From Halobacteriales archaeon QS_4_70_19 (GTDB taxonomy: Archaea; Halobacteriota; Halobacteria; Halobacteriales; Haloarculaceae), in assembly GCA_003020985.1 (NCBI GenBank), contig PXRM01000005.1, positions 1-33,697 on the forward strand: a stretch of 33,697 nt of DNA, read 5' to 3'. This document shows positions 25,550 through 33,430 of the stretch, one piece after another. A model generated the notes under the pieces. It worked only from the letters and a program-made list of their open reading frames with translations, was not told where the DNA came from and did no database searches. The first letter of the stretch is position 1. Each line of letters opens with the position of its first letter. A program made the translations under genes and the position numbers.

Positions 25550-26110
25550 TTCCCGCCCCGCGGACCGAAGCTGTCAAGCAATTCGTCGACGAAATGGATG
25601 GCCAAGTAACGGTCAAAGACGCCCATGCGTTTTACAGCACGCTCGCCACCACCGGCTCCTCGCGGACCGTCGCCGGTCAAAGACGCCCATGCGTTTTACA
25701 GCACGGTGAAGGGCGGCGTGACCAACGAGCGGGTGACGACCACGTCGGTCGGCCTACCCGCCGGTGCAGACCGTGGTTCGCCACAACCGTTCATCACGAA
25801 CTCGGAGGTCGACGACGAGATCGGTCTCAACCGGCGGCGGACGAAACGAAAGCTCAAGCGGTATAACAAACGGGGCGGGCTCGAGACGTCGTACAAGAAG
25901 ATCAAGGAGTTTGCCGCATGGACGATCTCGCGGGCGTACGAGGTCAGGTCGTTCCATTTTGGGTTTGTCGTGTTACTCTACAGTATGTGGCTACTCGTAG
26001 ACTTCCTCGTGCAAGTCTCGCTGGATGTCGCTGAGTTCCGGCCGACGCCGCGGGTGACGGCCGATCAATTCCGCCGTCATCTGAGCCGGCGGCTGGACAA
26101 ATTAATATAG
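25550..26110 (+). pseudogene. DDE transposase remnant (haloarchaeal IS, IS4-superfamily-like)
   Basis: Degraded transposase gene. The first piece reads RTEAVKQFVDEMDGQVTVKDAHAFYSTL in one frame. The distal piece, in another frame, reads PFITNSEVDDEIGLN, then GGLETSYKKIKEFAAWTISRAYEVR, FGFVVLLYSMWLLVDF and a stop at 26108-26110. The LETSYKKIKEF block is the region of the third catalytic acid (Glu) with the Tyr/Lys pattern of IS4-like enzymes. The first two Asp motifs are gone, so it is inactive. An internal 32-bp repeat has copied the KDAHAFYST segment. Exact IS family is not certain. Confidence 0.7.
25610..25705 (+). repeat. 32-bp direct repeat with 64-bp period inside transposase remnant
   Basis: The 32-bp unit beginning cggtcaaagacgcccatg occurs identically at 25610-25641 and 25674-25705. 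The 64-bp period is not a multiple of three, so the second copy restores a different frame. Confidence 0.9.
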
Positions 26111-26539
26111 TCGTACACGTCCCGCCAGATCGCAACCCCAGAGAGGCATCGCGCCCGTCACCTTCAGTTTTCGTTACAGATTCTTCTGATTGACTGCGAT
26201 GTGGATTCTGAGTCCCCTCTCACGATCAGTCGCGGCTCCTAACGGCGAAACTCGGTACGAAAAACCGAAATTCCATGCACAGAATAAGAGCATTTGGAAC
26301 AATACATAGAGGGACCGGGAGTGGGGCCGGCGATTCCGGTGCGAGGGATTCCAGTAATCCAGCCAATATCGGATAAATCTGGGACATGTTTCGATGAAAC
26401 CCAGCATACGATAGAAGTATTCCATTCATCCGGGGAATTCGACGTTCTGCCGGCAGAACGCACCTGACGCTCCCGACCGGGCGCAGGGAGAACAGTAGCG
26501 ACTTCTCCTCCGGGAGCGACCGAACGAGAAGGGCCTCGC
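26111..26539. other. Gene-poor stretch after the transposase remnant
   Basis: A 429-nt region of intermediate base composition. The only long frame is a weak 83-codon minus-strand ORF at 26174-26425, listed separately. Positions 26440-26540 contain no good frame. The stretch may be non-coding flank of the former insertion sequence. Confidence 0.5.
26174..26425 (-). CDS. Doubtful small ORF next to IS remnant
   Basis: An 83-codon frame from ATG 26425 rich in aromatic residues (MEYFYRMLGFIETCPRFIRYWLDYW) with a hydrophobic stretch LYVLFQMLLFCAWNFGF. It matches no family I know. The composition is unlike haloarchaeal cytosolic proteins, but the region is not strongly GC-biased, so an 83-codon open frame could occur by chance. 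It may belong to the former mobile element. Confidence 0.25.
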   Translation of the reverse strand: MEYFYRMLGFIETCPRFIRYWLDYWNPSHRNRRPHSRSLYVLFQMLLFCAWNFGFSYRVSPLGAATDRERGLRIHIAVNQKNL

Positions 26540-26782
26540 CTACCGCGCGACGACGATGTGGTCGCGGACGGCCTGGACCTCGCCGATGGGGACGAGGAAG
26601 TGGCCGTGGTCGTTGCGCTGGAAGGAGGCCTCGCGGGCGCCGGTCTCGCCGGGGTCGACGATGAGGTTCTGCAACGTCCCGGTCTTCAGGTCCATGGTGA
26701 CGTTGTACAGCATGCCCAGTTCGGCCCCGTCGGCGCCCATCACCGTCTTGCCCGAGAGGTTCTCGGCCAGAATCTCCGACAT
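26540..26782 (-). CDS. PRC-barrel domain protein
   Basis: An 80-residue single-domain PRC-barrel protein. The domain is clear: LAENLSGKTVMGADGAELGMLYNVTMDLKTG, then LQNLIVDPGE and FLVPIGEVQAVRDHIVV. Such proteins occur widely in haloarchaea and were recently linked to cell-division machinery (CdpB-type proteins) as well as RNA or photosynthetic roles elsewhere. No role can be fixed here. ATG 26782 starts the domain. The halocyanin gene is divergent, with 208 nt between the starts. Confidence 0.85.
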   Translation of the reverse strand: MSEILAENLSGKTVMGADGAELGMLYNVTMDLKTGTLQNLIVDPGETGAREASFQRNDHGHFLVPIGEVQAVRDHIVVAR

Positions 26783-26990
26783 ACCCGGTCGGTACCGTCG
26801 CCCCCACTTCAACGTTCCTGGCGCGTCAGACGGCCGTCTGTCGCCCGTCGCCCGCTGTCCGCCGCCGGCCGTCCACCGGCCGTGCCCGTCGGGCACTCGA
26901 CGGGTACCGGTGGGTCCCGCGGCCGTCGGCCGGGAGTTTCGGGTGGAAATCTGGTCAACGCTTTTCACTGTTCCGCGCGCCCGAACGGAC

Positions 26991-27560
26991 ATGGACCGAC
27001 GACGATTCCTCCGCGCGGCCGCGGCTGCCGGCGTGCCGGTCGCGCTCGCTGGCTGTACCGACGATAGTGACGGGAACGACGGCGGCGACGGTGGCGACGG
27101 TGGCGACGGCGGGACGGGCCCGACTGACACCGACGAACCCACCCCCACTCCGACGGACGCCGAGGGACCCACCCCGACCGACGGGGAGACCGCGTCACCG
27201 ACGGACGAGGAGACCCCGACGGAGACCGACACCGAGAGTCCGACGGCGACCGGGACACCGACCCCCGAACCGGACATGGAGGTGACCGTCGCCCCGGGCG
27301 GGAGCCTCGAGTTCGAGCCGGAGTCGTTCACCATCTCCGCCGGCGACACCGTGCTCTGGACCTGGGACGGGAGCGGGCACAACGTCAAGCCGGACGGTAT
27401 CCCCGACGAGTCGGACTGGTCGGGGACCCCCGGCGACAACCTGAAGACGTACGGCTCGGGGTACACCTACGTCCACACGTTCGAGACGACCGGGTCGTAC
27501 GACTACAAGTGCGTCCCCCACCAGAGCAGCGGGATGCGGGGGTCGTTCACCGTCGAGTGA
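26991..27560 (+). CDS. Halocyanin-type blue copper lipoprotein
   Basis: Small electron carrier anchored outside the membrane. The Tat signal MDRRRFLRAA is followed by a lipobox with Cys22. Residues 24-95 are a Gly/Asp repeat and then a Thr/Pro/Glu-rich spacer. Residues 98-189 form the plastocyanin-like domain. The type 1 copper ligands are His130 (SGHNV), Cys174 and His177 (YKCVPH) and Met182 (SGM). Length of 189 residues is normal for halocyanins. ATG 26991 is fixed by the Tat motif. The likely partners are respiratory complexes; no terminal oxidase gene is visible nearby. Confidence 0.93.
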   Translation: MDRRRFLRAAAAAGVPVALAGCTDDSDGNDGGDGGDGGDGGTGPTDTDEPTPTPTDAEGPTPTDGETASPTDEETPTETDTESPTATGTPTPEPDMEVTVAPGGSLEFEPESFTISAGDTVLWTWDGSGHNVKPDGIPDESDWSGTPGDNLKTYGSGYTYVHTFETTGSYDYKCVPHQSSGMRGSFTVE

Positions 27561-27659
27561 CGCCCCACGAGCGGGGCTGGCGCGACGACTCGGGTTGGAC
27601 AGGTTCAAACCCCCTCGGAACGCAGCAGGAGCCAACGAACCTTCTCGGGTGATCTCTAC

Positions 27660-29477
27660 ATGTCAGACGCCGACGCCGACCACGACGCCGAGGACACCGC
27701 CCCGGGCGAACTCCGGACGCCCATCGTGGCCGTCCTGGGACACGTCGACCACGGGAAGACGACGCTGCTCGACAAGATCCGTGGCTCCGCGGTGACGGAG
27801 GGCGAGGCCGGCGCCATCACCCAGCACATCGGCGCGACCGCGGTCCCGCTGGACGTCATCTCCGAGTTGTCGGGGGCGCTGGTCGATCCGGACGACTTCG
27901 ACCTGCCCGGACTGCTGTTCATCGATACGCCGGGCCACCACTCGTTCTCGACGCTGCGCTCGCGCGGGGGCGCGCTCGCGGACATCGCCATCCTCGTCGT
28001 CGACGTGAACGACGGCTTCCAGCCACAGACCCTGGAGGCCATCGACATCCTCAAGCGGACCCAGACGCCGTTTATCGTCGCCGCGAACAAGGTGGACACC
28101 GTCCCCGGGTGGAACCCGCAGCCGGACACGCCCATCCAGCAGTCCATCGAGTCCCAGTCCGACCGGGCGGAGGGTGATCTCAACGAGCGCCTCTACGAGA
28201 TCATCGGCCAGATGTCCGACAACGAGTTCTCCTCGGACATGTACTGGCGGGTGCAAGACTTCCGCTCCAACATCGGCGTCGTCCCCTGCTCGGCGATGAC
28301 CGGCGAGGGCGTCCCGGACCTGCTCGCGGTGATGATGGGTCTCTCCCAGCGCTACATGAAAGAGGAGATGTCCATCGACACCTCCGGGCCCGGCGCCGGG
28401 ACGGTGCTGGAGGTGAAAGACGAGCAGGGCTTCGGTACCACCATCGACGTGGTGCTGTACGACGGCACCGTCCGCGAGGACGACCAGATCGTCGTCGGCG
28501 GGCAGAACGACCCCATCGTGACGGACGTGCGCGCGCTGCTCCAGCCCCGGCCGCTCGCGGAGATCCGGACGGAGAGCCGGTTCGAGAAGGTCGACGAGGT
28601 GGTCGCGGCGGCGGGGATCAAGATCGCCGCCCCCGACCTCGACCGGGCCATGGCCGGCGCCCCTGTCCGCGTGGTCCGGAACCGGGACGTGGACGCGGTC
28701 ATCGAGGAGGTGGAGGCCGAACTCGCCCAGTTCGAGGTCCAGACCACGGACGAGGGCATCGTCGTGAAGGCCGACACCCTGGGCTCGCTGGAGGCCATCG
28801 CCGACGCGCTGGAGGAGGCCGAGGTCCCGATCGTCCGCGCGGAGGTCGGCGACGTGGCCCCCCGCGACATCGCCGTCGCGGACACCGCCAACGAGCCAAA
28901 GCACGAGGCCATCCTCGCGTTCAACGTGGAGGTACTCCCCGACGCCCGGCGGCGGGCCGAGGAGACCGGCGTGACGCTGTTCGAGGACGACGTCATCTAC
29001 CAGCTCGTCGAGGAGTACGAGGAGCACGTCGCCGAGATCGAGCGCGCACAGCAGGAGAACGTCCTCGACAAGATCCAGCGTCCGGCCCGGTTCCAGGTCC
29101 TCCGGGACCACACCTTCCGCCAGTCCAACCCCGCCGTCGTCGGGGTCGAGGTCATGTCCGGCACGCTGAAGCGCAACTCGAAGGTCGTCAGGTGGGAGAG
29201 TGGGGGGCCCGAGCGGGTGGGCGACCTGAAGTCCATCCAGGACGAAGGGGAGGACGTCGACGAACTCCGCGCGGGCGAGCGCGCCGCGGTCTCCATCGAC
29301 GGCCCCACCGTGGGCCGCCAGATCGAGGAGGGCGACGAACTCTGGACGGAACTCCCCGAGAAACACGCGAAGATCCTCGAACAGGAACTCTCCGAGGAGA
29401 TCCCCGCCGACGAACTGGAGGCGCTCGGGATGTACCTCGACGAACACCGCAAGCGGGACCCCTTCTGGGGGAAGTAG
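27660..29477 (+). CDS. infB: Translation initiation factor aIF5B/IF-2
   Basis: GTPase promoting subunit joining and initiator-tRNA placement. The 605-residue product lacks a long N-terminal extension, as in archaea. G1 GHVDHGKT is at 27-34, switch II DTPGH at 89-93, G4 NKVD at 143-146 and G5 CSAMTGEG near 220. Domains II, III and IV follow, including RPARFQVLRDHTFRQSNPAVVGVEVMSG in the C-terminal part. ATG 27660 is preceded by GGTGAT, a plausible Shine-Dalgarno sequence. No intein is present. Confidence 0.96.
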   Translation: MSDADADHDAEDTAPGELRTPIVAVLGHVDHGKTTLLDKIRGSAVTEGEAGAITQHIGATAVPLDVISELSGALVDPDDFDLPGLLFIDTPGHHSFSTLRSRGGALADIAILVVDVNDGFQPQTLEAIDILKRTQTPFIVAANKVDTVPGWNPQPDTPIQQSIESQSDRAEGDLNERLYEIIGQMSDNEFSSDMYWRVQDFRSNIGVVPCSAMTGEGVPDLLAVMMGLSQRYMKEEMSIDTSGPGAGTVLEVKDEQGFGTTIDVVLYDGTVREDDQIVVGGQNDPIVTDVRALLQPRPLAEIRTESRFEKVDEVVAAAGIKIAAPDLDRAMAGAPVRVVRNRDVDAVIEEVEAELAQFEVQTTDEGIVVKADTLGSLEAIADALEEAEVPIVRAEVGDVAPRDIAVADTANEPKHEAILAFNVEVLPDARRRAEETGVTLFEDDVIYQLVEEYEEHVAEIERAQQENVLDKIQRPARFQVLRDHTFRQSNPAVVGVEVMSGTLKRNSKVVRWESGGPERVGDLKSIQDEGEDVDELRAGERAAVSIDGPTVGRQIEEGDELWTELPEKHAKILEQELSEEIPADELEALGMYLDEHRKRDPFWGK

Positions 29478-29489
29478 CCGCAAAGCGAG

Positions 29490-29753
29490 TCACGGGAGCC
29501 AGCAACGACGGGTGCCTGCACCCGTCACTGTCGCCGCTACGCCCCTCCTGATTCGCCCGATGGGCTCGGCGGGCCGACGCTCAGGCTGCCACTCCTCGAT
29601 GGAGAGGCCCACGACCGGGACGAGGCTGACGAGCCCGAGGACGACCCCGAGCGCGGTGAGGGCCGGACCGCCGAGGATGATGAGCCCGGTCCCGCCGGTA
29701 GCCGCCACGACCGCCTCGACGCGGAGCCCGAGGTGAAGAGTGTGCGATTCCAT
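29490..29753 (-). CDS. Small hypothetical membrane protein
   Basis: An 87-residue frame from ATG 29753 convergent with infB, with 12 nt between the stops. A hydrophobic region at about 14-58 (VEAVVAATGGTGLIILGG, then LTALGVVLGLVSLVPVVGLS) can form two helices and is followed by a basic tail. The composition is plausible for a haloarchaeal small membrane protein. I do not recognise the family. Confidence 0.5.
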   Translation of the reverse strand: MESHTLHLGLRVEAVVAATGGTGLIILGGPALTALGVVLGLVSLVPVVGLSIEEWQPERRPAEPIGRIRRGVAATVTGAGTRRCWLP

Positions 29754-29965
29754 GCCATCACCTACCACGTTAGGCGGCAATTAGTTCTGGTTCGTCCCCG
29801 GTTCAGCCACGGACGTCCGGTTCCGACGGGGGTGATTCGACGCTCGTCACGGGCGGCCCCGGCCGTCGCCGGTTCGGGTGTGGGGTTCGGAAGGGGGGGC
29901 CGGTGCGAGGATCGCTTCGTCGTAGAGCAATAATATTTAATTAGCTCCCGCGAGTCGTCCTAACC
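29754..29965. promoter_or_regulatory. Intergenic region with strong TATA box at 29931-29941
   Basis: The gap between two divergent small genes is GC-rich until 29925 and then switches to taatatttaat at 29931-29941. That sits about 25-35 nt before GTG 29966, so the downstream gene is probably leaderless. The rest shows no gene. Confidence 0.6.
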
Positions 29966-30259
29966 GTGACGCAGTCGCCCGACACGCCGAGCGACCGTGC
30001 CGAGTTCGAGAAGGAGGCACGGGACCCCGTGGCCGCACACGTCCACGCCGAGGCCCACCCCGCGAGTAGCGAGGCCGAGGCCGCCGCGGCGCGGGATGTC
30101 GGCTACGACGCGATGCTGGCCGCGGTCCCTGCACCGGTGGCTGTCGGCGCGCTCGTCGGGCTGTTCTCCTCGCTGTCGGTGGCGCTGGCGATGGGACTGG
30201 GGAGTCTGGTCGCGGCAGGAATCGTGGGCTGGGCGCTGTTTTTCGCCGCCCCGGTCTGA
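29966..30259 (+). CDS. Small hypothetical membrane protein, probably leaderless
   Basis: A 97-residue protein of unknown family. The N-terminal half is polar and acidic with AHVHAEAHPAS and an Ala/Glu helix. The C-terminal half holds two hydrophobic helices (about 51-70 and 75-94). GTG 29966 is chosen because a strong TATA box lies at the distance that puts the transcript start at this codon. It is convergent with the DUF5811 gene, 11 nt apart. Confidence 0.65.
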   Translation: MTQSPDTPSDRAEFEKEARDPVAAHVHAEAHPASSEAEAAAARDVGYDAMLAAVPAPVAVGALVGLFSSLSVALAMGLGSLVAAGIVGWALFFAAPV

Positions 30260-30270
30260 ACCGGGGCCCG

Positions 30271-30594
30271 TTACGAGGCGTGGTCCGGGACGCCCTTCGG
30301 GGCGTTGAGCACCTGCAGCGCGGCGCCGGCCGCGAGTTCCGGCGCGAGGTCACCCGTCAGGTCCTCCGGAGCGAGTTCGACGGTCACGACCTGCCCGACG
30401 GGCGGGCGGACCGCGACGGTCGCGCTGAGGCCGTCGGCGCCGTCGGTCACCTCGCCGCCGACGACGAAGTCGTCCGTCAGCAGCGAGCGCGTCGAGGCGG
30501 TCACCGACGCGAGGTCCCGCCGGACGGAGCGACGCCTGTCGCTCGTGGTCTCCCCCTCGTCCGGCCGACCCGCGTACGGCGTGTTTCCGTGCAT
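30271..30594 (-). CDS. DUF5811 family protein
   Basis: A 107-residue haloarchaeal protein of unknown function. The family marks are the N-terminal MHGNTPYAG, the central LLTDDFVVGGEVTDGADG and the block VAVRPPVGQVVTVELAPED, ending in an Ala-rich helix. It has no membrane segment. It is the next minus-strand gene after the arginine decarboxylase gene, with a 90-nt gap. Confidence 0.8.
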   Translation of the reverse strand: MHGNTPYAGRPDEGETTSDRRRSVRRDLASVTASTRSLLTDDFVVGGEVTDGADGLSATVAVRPPVGQVVTVELAPEDLTGDLAPELAAGAALQVLNAPKGVPDHAS

Positions 30595-30684
30595 TGAACG
30601 GCTCGTTCGTAGTAGTGGGGCCCGGATAAACCCGTCGGCGTCGACCCGGGGCTGGTCGTCCGTCCCCGACCGGCCGGCGACCGG

Positions 30685-31194
30685 CTACGCGATCGGTGTC
30701 GAGTCGCCGTAGACAGCCAGCGCGACCGTGACGGTGTAGGCGTCCTCCGGGGTCGCCGCCGGCGCCACCACGTCGGCCGCGCCCGGGGCGGCCCGGACCG
30801 TCTCGATACCGCGGGTCGTCGGTTCCCAGTCGCGGAGCGCGACGCCGTCCGCCAGTCCCACCTCGACGGCCTCGCGCACGGCCCGCTCGTCCGGCCCGGA
30901 CGCCTCGTAGAACAGCCCCCGGCCGTCGGCTGCCCGCGTCCACCCGAGCGCCGCACACGCCGGGGCCGCCGTGTCCGGCCCGACGGTCGCCCGCGCCTCG
31001 ACCACGGTCAGTCGGTTGCCGACCGGGCCGAGATCCGGCGCCGTCCCCACCCGCTCGACGGTCGCGTGGGCCGGCACAACGGACGAGACCGTGACGAGGT
31101 TGTAGTCGTGGACGTTGGCGGCGGCGAGCGCGGCGTCGTACGCCGACAGCGCCGTCCGCCCGGCCCCGGTCCCCGTCACGATGCGGATCTGCAT
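30685..31194 (-). CDS. pdaD: Pyruvoyl-dependent arginine decarboxylase
   Basis: Makes agmatine from arginine, the first step of archaeal polyamine synthesis and the source of agmatine for tRNA-Ile2 agmatidine. The 169-residue proenzyme cleaves itself between two serines to create the pyruvoyl group; here the site is Ser37-Ser38 in YNLVTVSSVVPAHA. The Glu near the C-terminal half in GLFYEASG is conserved. ATG 31194 is used because MQIRIVTGTGAGRT is the family N-terminus. It lies 91 nt downstream of the TRAM gene on the same strand. Confidence 0.93.
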   Translation of the reverse strand: MQIRIVTGTGAGRTALSAYDAALAAANVHDYNLVTVSSVVPAHATVERVGTAPDLGPVGNRLTVVEARATVGPDTAAPACAALGWTRAADGRGLFYEASGPDERAVREAVEVGLADGVALRDWEPTTRGIETVRAAPGAADVVAPAATPEDAYTVTVALAVYGDSTPIA

Positions 31195-31285
31195 GGGCGA
31201 CGCTACCGGATGCGCCGGAAAGCCGCTTTCGATTGGTGGCTCGGCGGCTGCCGGCGAGTGAGGAGAGCCGGAACCGAGGACCGCG

Positions 31286-31684
31286 CTATTCGATGATCTC
31301 GCCGACCGCGAAGTTGGACTTGACCTCGGTGATCTCCACCTTGACGCGCTCGCCGACCTCGGCACCGGGGACGATGATGACGTAGCCGCGCTCGACGCGG
31401 GCGATGCCGTCGCCCTGCTTACCCAGGTCCTCGACCTCGACGTAGCGGATCTCGCCGCGCTCGACGGGCGGCTGGGGCTCGTCCGGGGCGGCCGAGGGGG
31501 CCGACTCCTCCTCGACCTCGGTGCTCCCCTCCCGCTCGGTACTGATGAGCGCGACCCGGTAGGTGTCTCCCGCCTCGACCGCGCCGGTGTCGATCTCGCG
31601 GCGCGGCACCTCCACGACGAACCGGTCGTCCTCGGCCTCGACGTCCGCGTTGAACAGACAGAGCAGCTTGTCGGAGATCTCCAT
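31286..31684 (-). CDS. TRAM domain protein
   Basis: Small RNA-binding protein of 132 residues. The C-terminal TRAM domain (about 75-132) reads RYVEVEDLGKQGDGIARVERGYVIIVPGAEVGERVKVEITEV, an OB-type beta barrel; single TRAM proteins act as RNA chaperones in some archaea. The N-terminus MEISDKLLCLFNADVEAEDDRFVVEVPRREI is the usual haloarchaeal extension, followed by an acidic linker. ATG 31684 is chosen as the family start; an upstream Met 13 codons earlier is less likely. Confidence 0.92.
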   Translation of the reverse strand: MEISDKLLCLFNADVEAEDDRFVVEVPRREIDTGAVEAGDTYRVALISTEREGSTEVEEESAPSAAPDEPQPPVERGEIRYVEVEDLGKQGDGIARVERGYVIIVPGAEVGERVKVEITEVKSNFAVGEIIE

Positions 31685-31887
31685 GAGAGCTCTATCACGG
31701 TGGTCCGGCGGGCGCGTATTCAAGCTACCGCTGAAACGACGCTGTCGGCGGCCTCACGCGTCGTTCGCTGAGCGCGCTCGACGGCCGGGGTGCCGGCCAG
31801 TAGTTGACGGAGGCCGACATTACCCGAGAATATCGACAGTATAACAGTTGTTTTCGATTTTCATGCACAATTCTGCAACCATATCGC
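31685..31887. other. Intergenic region, AT-rich at its right end
   Basis: The gap lies between the TRAM gene start and the end of the cysteine-cluster gene. The part at 31815-31880 is AT-rich with TTTTCG and T-runs, probably holding the terminator of the upstream minus-strand gene and the TRAM promoter. No gene is supported. Confidence 0.5.
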
Positions 31888-32703
31888 TTATTCGCTACCC
31901 GGCTCGTCCCGGCCGCCGAGCGGCGCGCCGTCGGGTCGCTTCGCGCCCTCGGAGTCGTGGACGACGACCTCGCCCTCCCCCGTGCCGACGGGCTCGTATC
32001 GGTCCCGGACGGCGATGGCCTCCTCCAGTTCGCGGACGGCGCGTTCCTTCAGCGCGGCGGCGAGGTCCTCGGCGTCCGCCCGCGAGATGTCCAGTCCGAG
32101 CCCCTCGCACTCGTGGGCCCTGACCGCACCCTCCCGGTCCACCGCCGCGCCCATCGGCTGGGCGAGTTCCGTCCCCGCCTCGCTGGGCCCCGCCGAATCA
32201 TCACCCTCCACAGCACCGTCCAGCACTACGCTGAACGGGTAGGTCCGGCAGATGAGCGGGCGCGAGCCGTGGACGCTGCACGCGCCGGTCCCGTCCGCGG
32301 CCTCCCGGTAGAAGGTACAGTCGCCACACGAGTCGGTCCGGAGCGCCCACTCGAACGTCTCGCCCTCCTCGCCCTCCGGGCCCTCGTGGAGGCCGTACGG
32401 CATCGGGCGGGCCGCGTCCCGCCAGTCGTACTCGCGGTCGAACTCGTCGCTCGCGGCCGTGGCGGCCTGCAGGTCGCGCACCTCGTCCGGGAAGACGGTG
32501 GCCGTGTGGGGTTCCGGCTCCCCGTCCCCGGCCGCGGCCTCCCCGTCCCCGTCTCCTTCCGCCTCCGCGCCGTCGCCGCAGGTCTCCGCCTTGCAGCAGG
32601 CGCCACAGCGGGTGCACTCGAAGCCGATGGTCTCGATAGCGTCGGCCAGGTCGGCGGTGTCGAGGTCGCGTGCCGCGGCGAGGTCGGCTTCGAGTGACTG
32701 CAC
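31888..32703 (-). CDS. YkgJ-family cysteine cluster protein
   Basis: A 271-residue protein with the YkgJ/Fe-S or zinc cluster pattern. ECTRCGACCKAETC is at 29-42, DSCGDCTFYR is near 125, and CSVHGSRPLICRTYPFSVV follows, with ECEGLG further on. The segment between the first two clusters is an acidic low-complexity loop (AEAEGDGDGEAAAGDGE). Members are poorly understood; some bind an iron-sulfur cluster. GTG 32703 is chosen because it opens the QSLEADLAAARDLDT helix seen at the start of the family. It is divergent from nob1, with 112 nt between the starts. Confidence 0.85.
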   Translation of the reverse strand: MQSLEADLAAARDLDTADLADAIETIGFECTRCGACCKAETCGDGAEAEGDGDGEAAAGDGEPEPHTATVFPDEVRDLQAATAASDEFDREYDWRDAARPMPYGLHEGPEGEEGETFEWALRTDSCGDCTFYREAADGTGACSVHGSRPLICRTYPFSVVLDGAVEGDDSAGPSEAGTELAQPMGAAVDREGAVRAHECEGLGLDISRADAEDLAAALKERAVRELEEAIAVRDRYEPVGTGEGEVVVHDSEGAKRPDGAPLGGRDEPGSE

Positions 32704-32815
32704 GCCCCGAGTTGGGTGCCCGATGGTGAAAAGCGGCGCGTCCGGGCGGAGCCACACCCCCGCGAACCCGGCGAAACCCGACAGTCTCAAAATGGCCCGG
32801 TCCAAGCGGTGCATA

Positions 32816-33277
32816 GTGCGAGTCCTCGACGCCTCCGCCTTCATCGGCGACTACCACACCGACGACGACACCGCGACCATCCCGCTGGTCCGCGAGGAAC
32901 TCGAGGACGACGCCTCCGGCTACCGGTTCGACGCGCTGGAGGGGGGCGGGATGCGAATCCACGTGCCCGACGGCGAGACCGTCGAGCGCGTCGAGCGGGC
33001 GGCGAACACGACCGGCGACGCGACCGAGCTATCCCGGACCGACACCCGGCTGCTGGCGGCGGCGCTCGAACTCGACGCCACCCTCGTCACCGACGACTAC
33101 GCCATGCAGAACGTGGCCGACGCGCTGGAGGTCCGCGTCGAGTCCATCGCCCGGGAGGGCATCGACGAGCGCCGCGACTGGCGCTACCAGTGCCAGGGCT
33201 GCGGCCGCGAGTACGACGAGCACCGGGAGCGCTGCCAGATCTGCGGGAGCGACCTCTCGCGGAAGAACCCGTCCTGA
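32816..33277 (+). CDS. nob1: rRNA endonuclease NOB1 (PIN domain and zinc ribbon)
   Basis: Ribosome-biogenesis nuclease that cuts the 3' end of 16S rRNA precursor. The 153-residue protein has an N-terminal PIN domain with acidic metal ligands Asp5 (RVLDAS), Glu28/29 (REELE), Asp76 (RTDTRLL) and Asp93/94 (VTDDYAMQNVA). The C-terminal zinc ribbon has Cys126, Cys129, Cys140 and Cys143 (CQGC, CQIC). GTG 32816 is the start, directly before the first PIN strand; no ATG is available there. Confidence 0.93.
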   Translation: MRVLDASAFIGDYHTDDDTATIPLVREELEDDASGYRFDALEGGGMRIHVPDGETVERVERAANTTGDATELSRTDTRLLAAALELDATLVTDDYAMQNVADALEVRVESIAREGIDERRDWRYQCQGCGREYDEHRERCQICGSDLSRKNPS

Positions 33278-33328
33278 CGGTCGGTCAGGGCGTGACCAGC
33301 GCGCCGGGTGCCCCGGCCCGCGGGCGAA

Positions 33329-33430
33329 TCAGTCCGCGGCCGGCAGCGTGGTGTCGAACTGCGCGCCGCCGCTCGGCGACTCGGCCGGCGCCACGGTGCC
33401 GCCGTACAGGTCGACCAGCCGGGAGACGAG
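33329..33430 (-). pseudogene. 3' fragment of a sensor histidine kinase gene
   Basis: The minus-strand frame ends at TGA 33329-33331 with LVSRLVDLYGGTV ... SPSGGAQFDTTLPAAD. That is the end of a histidine kinase ATPase domain, the segment after the G2 box. Upstream of about 33430 the kinase homology stops and mobile-element-like sequence with a large hairpin begins. The 5' part of the kinase, if it remains, must lie beyond the window. Confidence 0.75.

Noticed and set aside
27598..27630. Sequence ggttcaaacc resembling a tRNA T-arm before infB
   Set aside because: The flanking bases do not form the required stem and no cloverleaf is present; it is just the infB leader.
27663..29483. 606-codon open frame on the minus strand opposite infB
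   Set aside because: It mirrors the infB codon structure; GC-rich third positions keep the antisense frame open. The product has no recognisable domain, while infB has all GTPase motifs.
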